The notes below the pieces were generated by a model. That model worked only from the letters and a program-made list of their open reading frames with translations, was not told the DNA's origin and ran no database searches. From the NCBI RefSeq assembly GCF_030077735.1, contig NZ_JASJEU010000026.1:1-19926 (forward strand): a stretch of DNA of 19,926 nucleotides, written 5' to 3'. Made by a program: the position numbers and the translations under genes. The DNA comes from Gordonibacter faecis. GTDB taxonomy: Bacteria > Actinomycetota > Coriobacteriia > Coriobacteriales > Eggerthellaceae. This document shows, in pieces, positions 1 to 7,162 of this stretch (positions are counted from its first letter, which is position 1; every line of letters begins with the position of its first letter).

Positions 1-180
1 CGCCGTAGAAGACTCGGGCTGGTAGCCTGAGTAAGTCCAAGAATCCTGCCGCACGCCCTAAGGGGCGATCTCTGCCATTTTCTCGGGAAGTCGCTGTCAA
101 AAAACGGAGCGACCTTACGAAAGTTACCTTCCTAGCAATTCCCTCCAAAGCCGTTCAAAGGCTCATCACTTCACCCACAA
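1..180. other. Gene-free stretch with repeat-like segments
   Basis: I see no credible coding region here. There is an imperfect hairpin near positions 12-33 (ACTCGGGCT, loop GGT, AGCCTGAGT, one G-T pair). Positions 57-82 match positions 14636-14661 at 20 of 26 bases, and 113-130 resembles the tail of the repeat at 2192-2208. These look like remnants of dispersed intergenic repeats. No tRNA or rRNA signature was recognised. Confidence 0.4.
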
Positions 181-228
181 TAAAAGAACGCCCTGCGAAC
201 GTGGCTTTTGGCCAGTTCGCAGGGCGGC
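181..228 (-). terminator. Rho-independent terminator of the lipoprotein/SLH operon
   Basis: An 11-bp perfect inverted repeat (GCCCTGCGAAC at 190-200 with GTTCGCAGGGC at 215-225) has an inner 4-bp extension (TGGC 202-205, GCCA 211-214). Read on the minus strand, the stem is followed by a T-rich run (TTCTTTTATT). It begins about 30 bases after the stop codon at 257, which is the expected place for the end of this minus-strand operon. Confidence 0.75.
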
Positions 229-256
229 GTTTGCGTGAAGCTTATATCAGAACGAG

Positions 257-991
257 TTACTTCGCGGAAACCGCTTGATGATATACCGACGTTATCTTGG
301 CTGCTTCTGCACGGGTGATGGTTCGCTGGGGATAGAGGTTGCCCCCATCACCGGTAAACAATCCTTTTGAACAAGCCCAGTTCACAGCGTCCTGCGCCCA
401 GGGGCTCACTTCGTCGTAATCCTGGAAAGTCGAAGCGGAAGAGGCAAGAGACGCAATTGCGACGGAATCGGTGAAGAACTTTTCGTCGATGCGCTTGAGT
501 ATGACCGCGAACTGCTCACGCGTCATGCCATCCCCCACGCCAAACCGATTGCTGCCATCGCTGTAGCCAGCAATCAACTCGTTCTTTTGCACCCAATTGA
601 GCGGTGCCGTGTAGTAGCGGAAATCGGAAGCATCTGAATACGTGGTGTCGTTGTTGATTGCGGGAATGGTATCCCAGTCCCAATCTGCAGATTCTTCTGG
701 CGCCAGCCACTTAAACAGCATGCACGCAACGTCCTGTCGTGCGAACGTATCATCCGGCCCAAAGAGATAGGTGCCCGCATACCCCTTCATGATGCCGTTC
801 TCATAGGCGTAATACACCACGTCTTTGTACCATGCGCCATCTTCCACGTCGCTGAACTGGAAGACCGGAACACCTACAACGTCATCTCCCAAATCATCCG
901 CCGCAAGGGCAACAGAAGGCGCCAATCCCGCAGCAAGAGCTACCGTGACCAAGCAAGCTGTCATGCGCTTTGGTTTACCGAGTAGTTTCAT
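257..991 (-). CDS. Small secreted protein made of three SLH domains
   Basis: A 244-residue secreted protein. A signal peptide is visible (basic KPKR, hydrophobic core, likely cleavage after ALA at residue 30). Almost all of the rest is three S-layer homology domains at about residues 45-96, 118-168 and 188-238. Each has the F-x-D-V/Y start and the R-x-x-x/R-A-E-A-A-type ending (for example TFARQDVACML, MTREQFAVILKR, ITRAEAAKI). SLH triplets bind secondary cell-wall polymer non-covalently, so the protein should sit on the wall. There is no large effector domain, so it may act as an anchor or adaptor. I chose the ATG at 991 because AGAGAGGAT lies just upstream and it starts the signal peptide directly. 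An upstream GTG at 1048 overlapping the previous stop is less likely. It follows the lipoprotein gene by 53 bases, probably in one transcript, and ends at a clear terminator. Confidence 0.85.
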   Translation of the reverse strand: MKLLGKPKRMTACLVTVALAAGLAPSVALAADDLGDDVVGVPVFQFSDVEDGAWYKDVVYYAYENGIMKGYAGTYLFGPDDTFARQDVACMLFKWLAPEESADWDWDTIPAINNDTTYSDASDFRYYTAPLNWVQKNELIAGYSDGSNRFGVGDGMTREQFAVILKRIDEKFFTDSVAIASLASSASTFQDYDEVSPWAQDAVNWACSKGLFTGDGGNLYPQRTITRAEAAKITSVYHQAVSAK

Positions 992-1044
992 GAAATATCC
1001 TCTCTCGTGCGCGGCTGGTTGCCGGCTAGTTTTCGTACAGCTCA

Positions 1045-2007
1045 TCACTTCGACGAACTGGTGGTTTCCAAAGCCTTCATCCTCGCCACTTCCTCCTGCT
1101 CATAGGCTTGCTGTTCTTCTGGGGTCATGATGCGAGAGAAGGTTGAGGATTCTTTTTCGGCTAGTTGCACATAGTGATCGTACAGCTCTTGGGGCAGCGA
1201 TCCCTCTCGATAGCTTTCTTCGATCTCGGACATCCTGGCATTTACTCCCAGATCTGCCCTTTCAACGCCGACTGGGAAGGGAGCTTCTGCAATCTTTTGG
1301 CGAAGAGTGTCCCCATTGATGTACTCTTTTTCATCAGTTCGCATAACGGGGTTTTCGAATGCGGCCTTTTCTTCAGACCACAGCCAAGCGCCGGTGCACA
1401 CGCCTATCACGTAGTAGTGATTTCCTTCGGTGTTGTAGTTTGATCCATCGTCAGCCTGATACAAAAAGAGCAGGTAGCGCTCGCCCTTCTCAAAGGCCGG
1501 AACGGGCTCAACGTTTGTCGCAATCATAGCGCCAGCCCCACCTTCTATTCTCAGCGTGAGAAGAGATTGCTGCGCATTGCTCTCGCTGACATACTTTGGC
1601 GTGCCGGCGTATGTTGTTTCTGCTTTGAAGTAAACATCCCTGAAGAACTGAGGCATTGCGCCATCCACGGGTTCAACCAAAAAGGCATCTGAGGTGCCTT
1701 CCACAACACCATCAACGATCAATTCCGATTTTTCGAGAAGTTCAGAGAGGGAGAAACCGGGCACGAGGCCGGAGGTGTGTTGCACCAATTCTGGTGACTG
1801 AGTGTCCTTTTCGTTGGCCCCTTGCGTGGTGGTTTCGGCTTGCGGCGGTTCGCCTGTTGCGGACGCGGGGTCTTCTTCTGCTTGGGCGCTTGCGCAACCT
1901 GCAAGGCCTAGCAGCGCGAATGCGAGCGCACCGCTTATGAGAAGCGCGCAAGCAGAGGCGGGCATGTGGGAATGTGATTGGCGGCGTACAGGGATGGCGG
2001 TTTTCAT
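1045..2007 (-). CDS. Putative lipoprotein of unknown function
   Basis: A 320-residue protein with a lipoprotein signal. A basic N-terminus (VRRQ) is followed by a hydrophobic segment (about residues 19-36) and the lipobox LAGC, with the lipidated cysteine at residue 38. A low-complexity Glu/Thr/Pro linker (about 40-75) would space the folded part from the membrane. The globular part, about residues 80-320, has the pattern SLSELLEKSELIVDGVVEG ... GERYLLFLYQ ... YYVIGVCTGAW, which I do not recognise as a named family. The start is supported by AGGAG six bases upstream of the ATG, and a good promoter lies about 70 bases upstream. It is the first gene of an operon with the SLH protein. The lipoprotein signal is sure; the function is unknown. 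Confidence 0.8.
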   Translation of the reverse strand: MKTAIPVRRQSHSHMPASACALLISGALAFALLGLAGCASAQAEEDPASATGEPPQAETTTQGANEKDTQSPELVQHTSGLVPGFSLSELLEKSELIVDGVVEGTSDAFLVEPVDGAMPQFFRDVYFKAETTYAGTPKYVSESNAQQSLLTLRIEGGAGAMIATNVEPVPAFEKGERYLLFLYQADDGSNYNTEGNHYYVIGVCTGAWLWSEEKAAFENPVMRTDEKEYINGDTLRQKIAEAPFPVGVERADLGVNARMSEIEESYREGSLPQELYDHYVQLAEKESSTFSRIMTPEEQQAYEQEEVARMKALETTSSSK

Positions 2008-2075
2008 GAGTCGCTCCTGTCCTTACCCGTGCAGGGCGTACGTGCTGTTTATATTCAACAGTCGTGCTACTTACT

Positions 2076-2105
2076 ACTATAGCCTCTTTTGCGGTTTGAT
2101 GTCAG
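2076..2105 (-). promoter_or_regulatory. Sigma-70-type promoter for the lipoprotein/SLH operon
   Basis: On the minus strand there is a -35 box CTGACA (2100-2105, five of six consensus bases), an 18-base spacer and a -10 box TATAGT (2076-2081). Transcription would start near 2069, leaving a leader of roughly 60 bases before the ATG at 2007. Confidence 0.55.
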
Positions 2106-2110
2106 AGGTT

Positions 2111-2208
2111 GGCGCGCTTTTGCGCGAGGGTGGGTATATTCTCCGCCTGGGTTCTCCGCCTGCGGCGGAGAAGGCGCTTCGTGAAGCGCCCCTACGAAGG
2201 TTACCTTT
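2111..2208. repeat. Dispersed intergenic palindrome cluster (copy 1)
   Basis: Three hairpins stand in a row: CGCGC-TTTT-GCGCG (2113-2126), TTCTCCGCC-TGC-GGCGGAGAA (2152-2172) and GGCGCTTC-GT-GAAGCGCC (2173-2190). They are followed by CCTACGAAGGTTACCTT. The unit from about 2149 recurs at 3058-3104 with a six-base deletion in the last hairpin. It looks like a REP-type element of this genome. It lies between the promoter of the lipoprotein gene and the 3' end of the tsaC-like gene. Confidence 0.7.
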
Positions 2209-2272
2209 TTAGTTAGATTTATGATACTTGAAAGAGCCCTCGTCATAGTGATGGGGAGACGCACCATATCAT

Positions 2273-2334
2273 GGCGTAATTAGTAGCGCGAAGCGCGTCA
2301 CATTTTGCCAGCGCGTAAGCACGTCACTCTTTTG
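2273..2334. repeat. Dispersed repeat GCGCGAAGCGCG, two adjacent copies
   Basis: Positions 2273-2306 contain GGCGTAAT followed by AGCGCGAAGCGCGTCACA. Positions 2307-2334 (GCCAGCGCGTAAGCACGTCA...) are an imperfect second copy. Similar units sit at 3175-3209 and 14682-14714. All three locations lie just downstream of the stop codon of a minus-strand gene, so they may act as 3'-end structures. There is no strong T-run, so I do not call them terminators. Confidence 0.6.
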
Positions 2335-2349
2335 CGGCGCGGCGTAGCG

Positions 2350-2958
2350 CTATTTCTCAAGGGCGGCTATGTCGGCTTTGGTTATGGTGCCTTCGCGGAT
2401 GATGTGGGGGGTGGGGGTGCAGGTGAGGACGGTGGAGGCGAGACCGCTTTTGGTTTGGTCGCCGGCGGGATCGGGAAGGGCGAGGCTTACGCGGGCGGCC
2501 AGCTCGGGGTCGATGGCGGCGAAGGAGCAGGGCGAAGCGTGGCCGGATAGGTTCGCGGACGTCGTCGCCAGCGGGCAGCCCACTTCGTCGATGAGCGCGC
2601 GGGCGCACGCGTTGTCGGGCATGCGCAGGCCGATGGTGCCAGCGGCGGAGCGGAAGGACTCGGGCACGGCATCGCTTGCGCGCACGATAAGCGTCAGCGG
2701 GCCCGGCCAGTAGCGCGCGGCCAGGCAGCGCGCTAGATCGGGCACGTCCACGCCGTAGCGGTCGAGGTCAGCTAGGGAGGCAACAAGCCAGGCGATGGGC
2801 TTGCCGCGGTCGCGCTCCTTCACGTGGTAGAGCACATCGGGGCCGGCGGCATCGCGCACGGAAACCCCCAGGCCATACACCGTGTCCGTAGGGAAAATGA
2901 CCGCTTCGCCACGCTTGAGTGCGCGGGCGGCATCGGACAGGGTTGCGCTGGTGGACAT
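2350..2958 (-). CDS. tsaC: L-threonylcarbamoyladenylate synthase (TsaC/Sua5/YrdC family)
   Basis: A 202-residue cytoplasmic enzyme. The family makes threonylcarbamoyl-AMP from threonine, bicarbonate and ATP, the first step of the t6A37 modification of tRNAs that read ANN codons. Visible family marks are PTDTVYGL (residues 23-30), the KxR...KP nucleotide-binding stretch (KERDRGKPIAWLV, 47-59), WPGPLT (84-89) and TTSANLSG (132-139). The length fits the short TsaC type without the C-terminal Sua5 domain. The ATG at 2958 is preceded by GGAAGGAG at good spacing. It stands alone between repeat-rich intergenic regions. No tsaB, tsaD or tsaE lies in the window, and the usual prfA/prmC neighbours are absent. 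Confidence 0.92.
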   Translation of the reverse strand: MSTSATLSDAARALKRGEAVIFPTDTVYGLGVSVRDAAGPDVLYHVKERDRGKPIAWLVASLADLDRYGVDVPDLARCLAARYWPGPLTLIVRASDAVPESFRSAAGTIGLRMPDNACARALIDEVGCPLATTSANLSGHASPCSFAAIDPELAARVSLALPDPAGDQTKSGLASTVLTCTPTPHIIREGTITKADIAALEK

Positions 2959-2986
2959 GGTTGCTCCTTCCGTGACGGATGAGAGT

Positions 2987-2992
2987 ATTGTA
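2987..2992 (-). promoter_or_regulatory. Possible -10 box of the tsaC-like gene
   Basis: TACAAT on the minus strand lies about 30 bases upstream of the ATG at 2958. I found no convincing -35 box at the right distance; the position falls inside the palindrome at 3002-3028. Weak call. Confidence 0.35.
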
Positions 2993-3001
2993 CACGATCT
3001 T

Positions 3002-3028
3002 CGTAGGGGTGCTTGAAGCGTCCCTACG
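3002..3028. repeat. Palindrome related to the dispersed repeat
   Basis: CGTAGGG (3002-3008) pairs with CCCTACG (3022-3028), with an inner GCTT-G-AAGC hairpin. It resembles a compact version of the GGCGCTTC/GAAGCGCC-CCTACG part of the repeats at 2173-2196 and 3083-3100. It lies just upstream of the tsaC-like gene. Confidence 0.55.
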
Positions 3029-3057
3029 CGTAAAGCACGAAAGGGCAGGTCATGCTT

Positions 3058-3104
3058 GGGTTCTCCGCCTTCGGCGGAGAGGGTGCTTCGCGCCCCTACG
3101 GTTG
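3058..3104. repeat. Dispersed intergenic palindrome (copy 2)
   Basis: GGGTTCTCCGCC, TTC, GGCGGAGA, then GTGCTTCG and CGCCCCTACGG. It aligns with 2149-2200 apart from a six-base gap in the second hairpin and a few substitutions. The main hairpin is TCTCCGCC (3062-3069) with GGCGGAGA (3073-3080). Confidence 0.65.
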
Positions 3105-3174
3105 GCCTGTCTATCGACGCGGCTTTCTGAACAATTAGCCCGCGTCGTAAGGTAAGGGATGGGAGAAAACTCGT

Positions 3175-3209
3175 GGCGAAATAGATAGCGCGAAGCGCGC
3201 CACACTTTT
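3175..3209. repeat. Dispersed repeat GCGCGAAGCGCG, copy at the 3' end of the ECF operon
   Basis: GGCGAAATAGAT followed by AGCGCGAAGCGCGCCACACT and TTTG, nearly the same as 2273-2306 and 14682-14714. It begins 27 bases past the stop codon of the S-component gene (3237). The inner GCGC-GAA-GCGC can fold into a hairpin. Confidence 0.6.
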
Positions 3210-3236
3210 GTTGGACGCTTGTCTACGGGCGGTGGG

Positions 3237-3947
3237 TTACAGGAGGGCGTATTTCTTTTTGATACGTTCGAGTTTTTTGCGCCAGGGGACGTAGAGGGCG
3301 GCAAGGAAGATGACCGTGGCTATGCCATGGACGGCGTCGAACGGAAGCGCGGCGGCGAACGCGAGGGCGGCGGCTGGCCAGGTAAAGGGTTGGACGAAGC
3401 CGATAACGTGCCACGTGTTCATGAGCAGGCCGAACAGGAGCGCCGAGGTGAAGCCGTAGGTGAAGAGCACCGGCGCGCGGTCGAGCCAGCCGCGGTCGGC
3501 CAGCACGCCGGCGAGATAGCCAACGAGGCCCCACGCGTACATTTGCCACGGCGTCCACGGGCCTTGGCCCAGGAAGAAGTTCGACACGAGGGCGGCGAGG
3601 GCGCCCACGAGAAAGCCGCTGCGGCGGCCGAACACCGCGCCGGCAAGAATACAGATGGCCGACACGGGCTTGAAATCCGGGATGGGCGCGAACAGCAAGC
3701 GCCCCGCAGCGGCGAGGGCGGCCAGTACCACCGTGGGCATGATCTGGCGAAGCGCCGGACGCGAAGCCTCGAAACTGGCGAAGAACACGCCCACCGCTGC
3801 AAGCGCCACCACGACGGTAAGGAGCGCTCCCTGCCCCACCTGGAAGTAAGCGCAGGTGATGAGCGCGAGGGGGACGGCGATGAGCGCGGGCACTTCGAGG
3901 GCAGCAAGGAGGCGGGCGGCGCGGGGAGCGGGAGTGCGAGCGTTCAT
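3237..3947 (-). CDS. ECF transporter S component, likely for cobalamin/corrinoid
   Basis: A 236-residue membrane protein with about six hydrophobic segments. It carries the strongly conserved block GRLLFAPIPDFKPVSAI (82-98) followed by SNFFLGQGPWTPWQM (122-136), typical of one ECF S-component family. S components bind the vitamin and dock onto the shared EcfT/EcfA energising module. From memory this block resembles the CbrT-like group linked to cobalamin, but I cannot confirm the subfamily here. The B12 riboswitch at the head of the operon makes B12 or a corrinoid the best substrate guess. The ATG at 3947 overlaps the TGA of the ATPase gene (ATGA), so translation is probably coupled. The C-terminus is short and basic (RKKLERIKKKY), as expected for a cytoplasmic tail. 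Family membership is sure; the substrate is inferred. Confidence 0.85.
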   Translation of the reverse strand: MNARTPAPRAARLLAALEVPALIAVPLALITCAYFQVGQGALLTVVVALAAVGVFFASFEASRPALRQIMPTVVLAALAAAGRLLFAPIPDFKPVSAICILAGAVFGRRSGFLVGALAALVSNFFLGQGPWTPWQMYAWGLVGYLAGVLADRGWLDRAPVLFTYGFTSALLFGLLMNTWHVIGFVQPFTWPAAALAFAAALPFDAVHGIATVIFLAALYVPWRKKLERIKKKYALL

Positions 3948-5425
3948 GGGCGCGCACCTTCGGAGTGTTTCCGCCAGAGGCGTGTGAAGGCGTCCTCCGT
4001 GGGGCGGTAGAACAGGTTGTGAGCGAAGAACGCGGGGGCGGGCTCGGTGGAGACAGCCTCACCGTCGAAGAGCATGGTGGCGGTGTGGGCGACGAGCGCT
4101 GCGAAGGCGAGGTCGTGCGTGGCCATAAGCACGGTGGTACCGGCGGCCGCGCGGGTGGTAAGCTCGCGTGCTACCAGGAGTTTTGACGGAGCGTCGAGGC
4201 CTTTGATGGGCTCGTCGAGCAGGAGCAAGCGGGGATTGGTGAGCAGCAGCTTCGCAAGGGCGAGCAGTTGTTGCTGGCCGCCGGAGAGGTCGTAGGGATG
4301 GTTGGTGGTGCGGTCGGCGAGGTTGAAGCGGGTGAGCGTTTCTTGTAGGTCGGTGTCGGCGTAGCCGCACGCGCGTTGCCATTCGCGCAGTTCATCGGCC
4401 ACGGTATCGCAGACAAAGAGGGCTTTAGGGTCTTGCGGGAGGAACGCCTGGCTGGCGGCCAGGGTGTTTATCACGCGGCCGCGCTCTTGCTTGAGCACGC
4501 CAGCCACCACACGCAGAAGCGTTGACTTGCCGCAGCCGTTGCCGCCCACAAGCGCGTGAAGGGAGCCGGGGAGCACGTCCAGATCGAGGCCGCGCAGCAC
4601 CCAGTCTTCCTCCCGTCGATAACGGAACCGCACGTCATGAAGGGAGATGGCGGGGGTGGAAGCGGATGATTCCTCATTTTCGGCACTCATTTTCCGCATG
4701 GGCGGAATGGCTAAAGATTGAGATGCGAAACGCTCTAGGGGCACCGGCGCAATCTTCCCGGCGCGCAGTTCGACGGCGTTGGTGGCGTAGGGGGCCATGG
4801 ATTCGGGGGCGTGAGTGGCCACCACTACCGTGATGCCGAGTTCGCGGTTCACGCGGAAGAGGGCGTGGAGAAAGTTTTTCTCGGCCACAGGGTCAAGCTG
4901 GGCGGTGGGCTCGTCGAGCAGGAGTACGCGCGGTTGCAGAGCCAGCACGCTTGCCAGCGTCACCATCTGCTTTTGTCCGCCCGAGAGGTCAGACACGGCG
5001 CGGCGAAACCACGGCTCAATGCCGAAGAAGTGCGCCACTTCCGCCACCCGTCGACGCATCTCGTGGGGCGGAAGCCCCAGGTTTTCCAGGCCGAAGGCCA
5101 ATTCATGCCACACGGTGTCGCAGACGATTTGGTTCTCGGGGCTCTGCGACACGTAACCCACGGCTTCCGCAGATTCGCGTTCGCTGAGGTCACCCACGGG
5201 GCAGCCAAAGAAGGTGAGCGTGCCCCCCTGCTCCCCCGCCGGTGCGATGGCGGGCTTGCAGTAGCGCAGAAGCGTGGTTTTGCCGCTGCCCGTTGCGCCT
5301 ACCAGCAGCTGAAACGCACCTTGTTCCACCCGCCACTCAAGCGGCCCGATGCCGGCGGCGGCGTCCGGATACTGAAAAGAGAAGTTGCATGCCTCGAGGG
5401 CGAACGGGGCATCCTGCGCGCTCAT
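3944..5425 (-). CDS. Fused two-domain ECF transporter ATPase (EcfA1-EcfA2 type)
   Basis: A 493-residue protein holding two complete ABC ATPase domains. Domain 1: Walker A GATGSGKT (43-50), Q-loop Q94, signature LSGGQ (147-151), Walker B LLLDEP (168-173), switch His205. Domain 2: Walker A GGNGCGKS (294-301), signature LSGGQ (380-384), Walker B LLLDEP (401-406), then ATHD. A linker of about residues 235-258 joins them. It powers the ECF importer with EcfT and the S component; most species use two separate EcfA proteins. I chose the ATG at 5425, which overlaps the EcfT stop (ATGA) and has AAGGTGG about five bases upstream. An in-frame upstream extension to 5503 would run into the EcfT gene. All catalytic motifs are intact. 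Confidence 0.93.
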   Translation of the reverse strand: MSAQDAPFALEACNFSFQYPDAAAGIGPLEWRVEQGAFQLLVGATGSGKTTLLRYCKPAIAPAGEQGGTLTFFGCPVGDLSERESAEAVGYVSQSPENQIVCDTVWHELAFGLENLGLPPHEMRRRVAEVAHFFGIEPWFRRAVSDLSGGQKQMVTLASVLALQPRVLLLDEPTAQLDPVAEKNFLHALFRVNRELGITVVVATHAPESMAPYATNAVELRAGKIAPVPLERFASQSLAIPPMRKMSAENEESSASTPAISLHDVRFRYRREEDWVLRGLDLDVLPGSLHALVGGNGCGKSTLLRVVAGVLKQERGRVINTLAASQAFLPQDPKALFVCDTVADELREWQRACGYADTDLQETLTRFNLADRTTNHPYDLSGGQQQLLALAKLLLTNPRLLLLDEPIKGLDAPSKLLVARELTTRAAAGTTVLMATHDLAFAALVAHTATMLFDGEAVSTEPAPAFFAHNLFYRPTEDAFTRLWRKHSEGARP

Positions 5426-6339
5426 AAACGCCACCTTACCTTCTCCACTGCTTCCATAATCAGCGGCAGGGCGGCGAACAGGACAAACGGGAGGTAGTTC
5501 CACCAGGGAGCAAGACCTTCAATAGTCGGGTAGAAGCGAAACTGCGCGCACGCAACCCACGCGGCAACCGCAGCCGCGAGCGCCAGCGCGCCGCCCACCG
5601 CAAGCGCCGCCGCGTCGCGCGTGCGGAAGCGGTAGCGCGTGTACGTGGTGCGCCGCGCACCCGCCCCCCAACCGCGCGCCTTCATGGCGCTGGCAGTTTC
5701 AAGCGAGTCTTCCATGCTCCACCCCATAAGCACCGAGGTCAGACGCAGGTTGTCGCGCACGAGCGCGCGCTTCTCGAGCTTCCCGCGTCCCCCGCGCTCA
5801 CCCTGTGCGCTCACGTTCCCTTCCCCACCGGAGCCCTGGGCCGCCGTGCAAGCCCGCTGCGTCGCGGCGATATCGGTCCCGCGGCGCACGAACTGCGGCA
5901 CGAGGCGCGCCGTCATCGACAGCATAAGGCCCACCGTGGGCGCGACGTTGCCGAAGAGCGCGAGCACCTTGTCGGATGTGAGCACGTGCGAGGCGTTCGA
6001 CAACACCAGCAGCATGGAGGCCAGCATCAGGCCCATGCACGCGCCGAACACGAAACTCTCCAGGTAGAACGCGCGCAGGCCGATGCGGAAGAGTTCCGTT
6101 GACCCCGACGCGGAGAAGAGCGGGTTTGCGAGCGCCACCACCACAACGAGCGGCAGCTGCCACGCCAGCGTGCGTGCCGTCGCCCGCGCGCCGCGCAGCA
6201 CCACCGCATACGCGAGCGCGGCCACGAACGTGACCAGCACATACACCGGCTGCAGCGCCGCCATCCCTAGAATGAGCAGCACGCCGAAGTAGGCCAGCGC
6301 CACGGCGGGATGGAAAAGGTCGAACGCGGTGGGCTTCAC
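5422..6339 (-). CDS. ecfT: ECF transporter transmembrane component EcfT
   Basis: An EcfT-family protein, 305 residues from the GTG at 6339. It couples ATP hydrolysis by EcfA to the S component. Several hydrophobic helices are visible (about residues 12-50, 58-75, 95-115, 130-145, and two near the C-terminus). The coupling helix carries the diagnostic AMKARG (218-223). The first Ala-Arg-Gly motif seems degenerate (ATQRAC, 159-164) and is followed by a Gly/Arg/Glu-rich insertion (about 168-190). The start is uncertain: an ATG at 6396 would add 19 residues and overlap the upstream gene by 38 bases. The GTG at 6339 has GGTGAT just upstream and begins where the EcfT-like sequence begins. The ATPase gene follows with a 4-base overlap. 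Confidence 0.87.
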   Translation of the reverse strand: MKPTAFDLFHPAVALAYFGVLLILGMAALQPVYVLVTFVAALAYAVVLRGARATARTLAWQLPLVVVVALANPLFSASGSTELFRIGLRAFYLESFVFGACMGLMLASMLLVLSNASHVLTSDKVLALFGNVAPTVGLMLSMTARLVPQFVRRGTDIAATQRACTAAQGSGGEGNVSAQGERGGRGKLEKRALVRDNLRLTSVLMGWSMEDSLETASAMKARGWGAGARRTTYTRYRFRTRDAAALAVGGALALAAAVAAWVACAQFRFYPTIEGLAPWWNYLPFVLFAALPLIMEAVEKVRWRL

Positions 6340-6358
6340 GGCATCACCCGTTCGGCGC

Positions 6359-7162
6359 TTACACGACGTAGAACCATCGCACGTCATCCCCGTCATTCAG
6401 TACACAGCTGCTACAGGACACGCCAGGGTCGGCCCCGTTGACGGTATACACCCAGCCACTTGCGCTGCCGTGCTCCTTTTCCGCGAGGCCGCCGATGGCG
6501 TTCACGTACACGCCGAACGCAGAGTTGCTTGCGTTCACCGAAAGACCGCAGGCCATAAGCGCGTCGTAGACGGTTGCGCCCTGGTTAAACGTGACCGTGG
6601 TGCCACCGGACACCGGGCCGCCCGCCGCGGAAGATTCCACCGACACCGTGACGGTGACCGTGGCAGCCTGCGGCGGAGCTGGGGCTGGGTCAGGCGCGGG
6701 AGGCGGTGTAGTGGAAGGGGTACTTGGGTTGGAGGCGTGATTCTGCGCGGCATCAGATGCGGAAGAAGGCGCACCATCGGTTGCTGAATCAGCTGCTCCC
6801 GTGGATGACCCAGCGTTTTTGTCCGCGCCGCCGTCTGAGGACGCTTCGTCTTGTGACGCGGCGGGAACTTCCGTGCGCGCCTTGTGGTCGGCAGTATCGG
6901 GGGCAGACTGACTGGGTGTCGGCGGGGCCGACCCTGCGTTCGACTGATCTGCCGGAGCAAACAGGAACAGCGAGGACGCGCCAATGAGCACCACCGAGAG
7001 AGCCGCCACTGCCGCGATGAGCACGCGCGATGCGGGCCGCTTTGGCTGGGGAGCTTTGTCGCTGGTTACAGCGGGAGCGGGGTCGCTGGCCGCCGCCGTG
7101 GTTGCCTGGCGCAGTGCCTCGTCGGCCTGCGATGCTTCCTGTTTGCGTTCGTCGCGTTCCAT
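6359..7162 (-). CDS. Membrane-anchored DUF4430 (transcobalamin-like C-terminal domain) protein
   Basis: A 267-residue protein. A charged cytoplasmic N-terminus (1-46) is followed by one transmembrane segment (about 47-69), a long Ser/Ala/Pro/Asp linker (70-166) and a C-terminal DUF4430 domain (about 168-267). That domain contains TVTFNQGATVYDALMACG, GSASGWVYTVNG and a final DDVRWFYVV. DUF4430 resembles the C-terminal beta domain of intrinsic factor and transcobalamin, which contacts B12. The orientation puts the domain outside the membrane on a flexible stalk, so it could pass captured B12 to the S component. A CSSC pair (250-253) may form a disulfide. The ATG at 7162 overlaps the upstream stop by one base (TAATG), with AAGGAAGGGGG upstream. 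The role is inferred from domain and operon. Confidence 0.85.
   Translation of the reverse strand: MERDERKQEASQADEALRQATTAAASDPAPAVTSDKAPQPKRPASRVLIAAVAALSVVLIGASSLFLFAPADQSNAGSAPPTPSQSAPDTADHKARTEVPAASQDEASSDGGADKNAGSSTGAADSATDGAPSSASDAAQNHASNPSTPSTTPPPAPDPAPAPPQAATVTVTVSVESSAAGGPVSGGTTVTFNQGATVYDALMACGLSVNASNSAFGVYVNAIGGLAEKEHGSASGWVYTVNGADPGVSCSSCVLNDGDDVRWFYVV

Noticed and set aside
1..256. A structured RNA gene (tRNA, tmRNA, 6S, RNase P) at the left edge
   Set aside because: No conserved landmark of any of these could be matched; only simple hairpins and repeat-like pieces are visible.
3219..4010. Plus-strand open frame opposite the S-component gene
   Set aside because: Charged, low-complexity translation typical of an antisense shadow.
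4811..5497. Plus-strand open frame opposite the fused ATPase
   Set aside because: The minus strand carries all ABC motifs; this frame has none.
6340..6396. ATG at 6396 as the EcfT start
   Set aside because: Would overlap the upstream gene by 38 bases and adds a polar segment unlike EcfT; the GTG at 6339 is preferred, though not proven.
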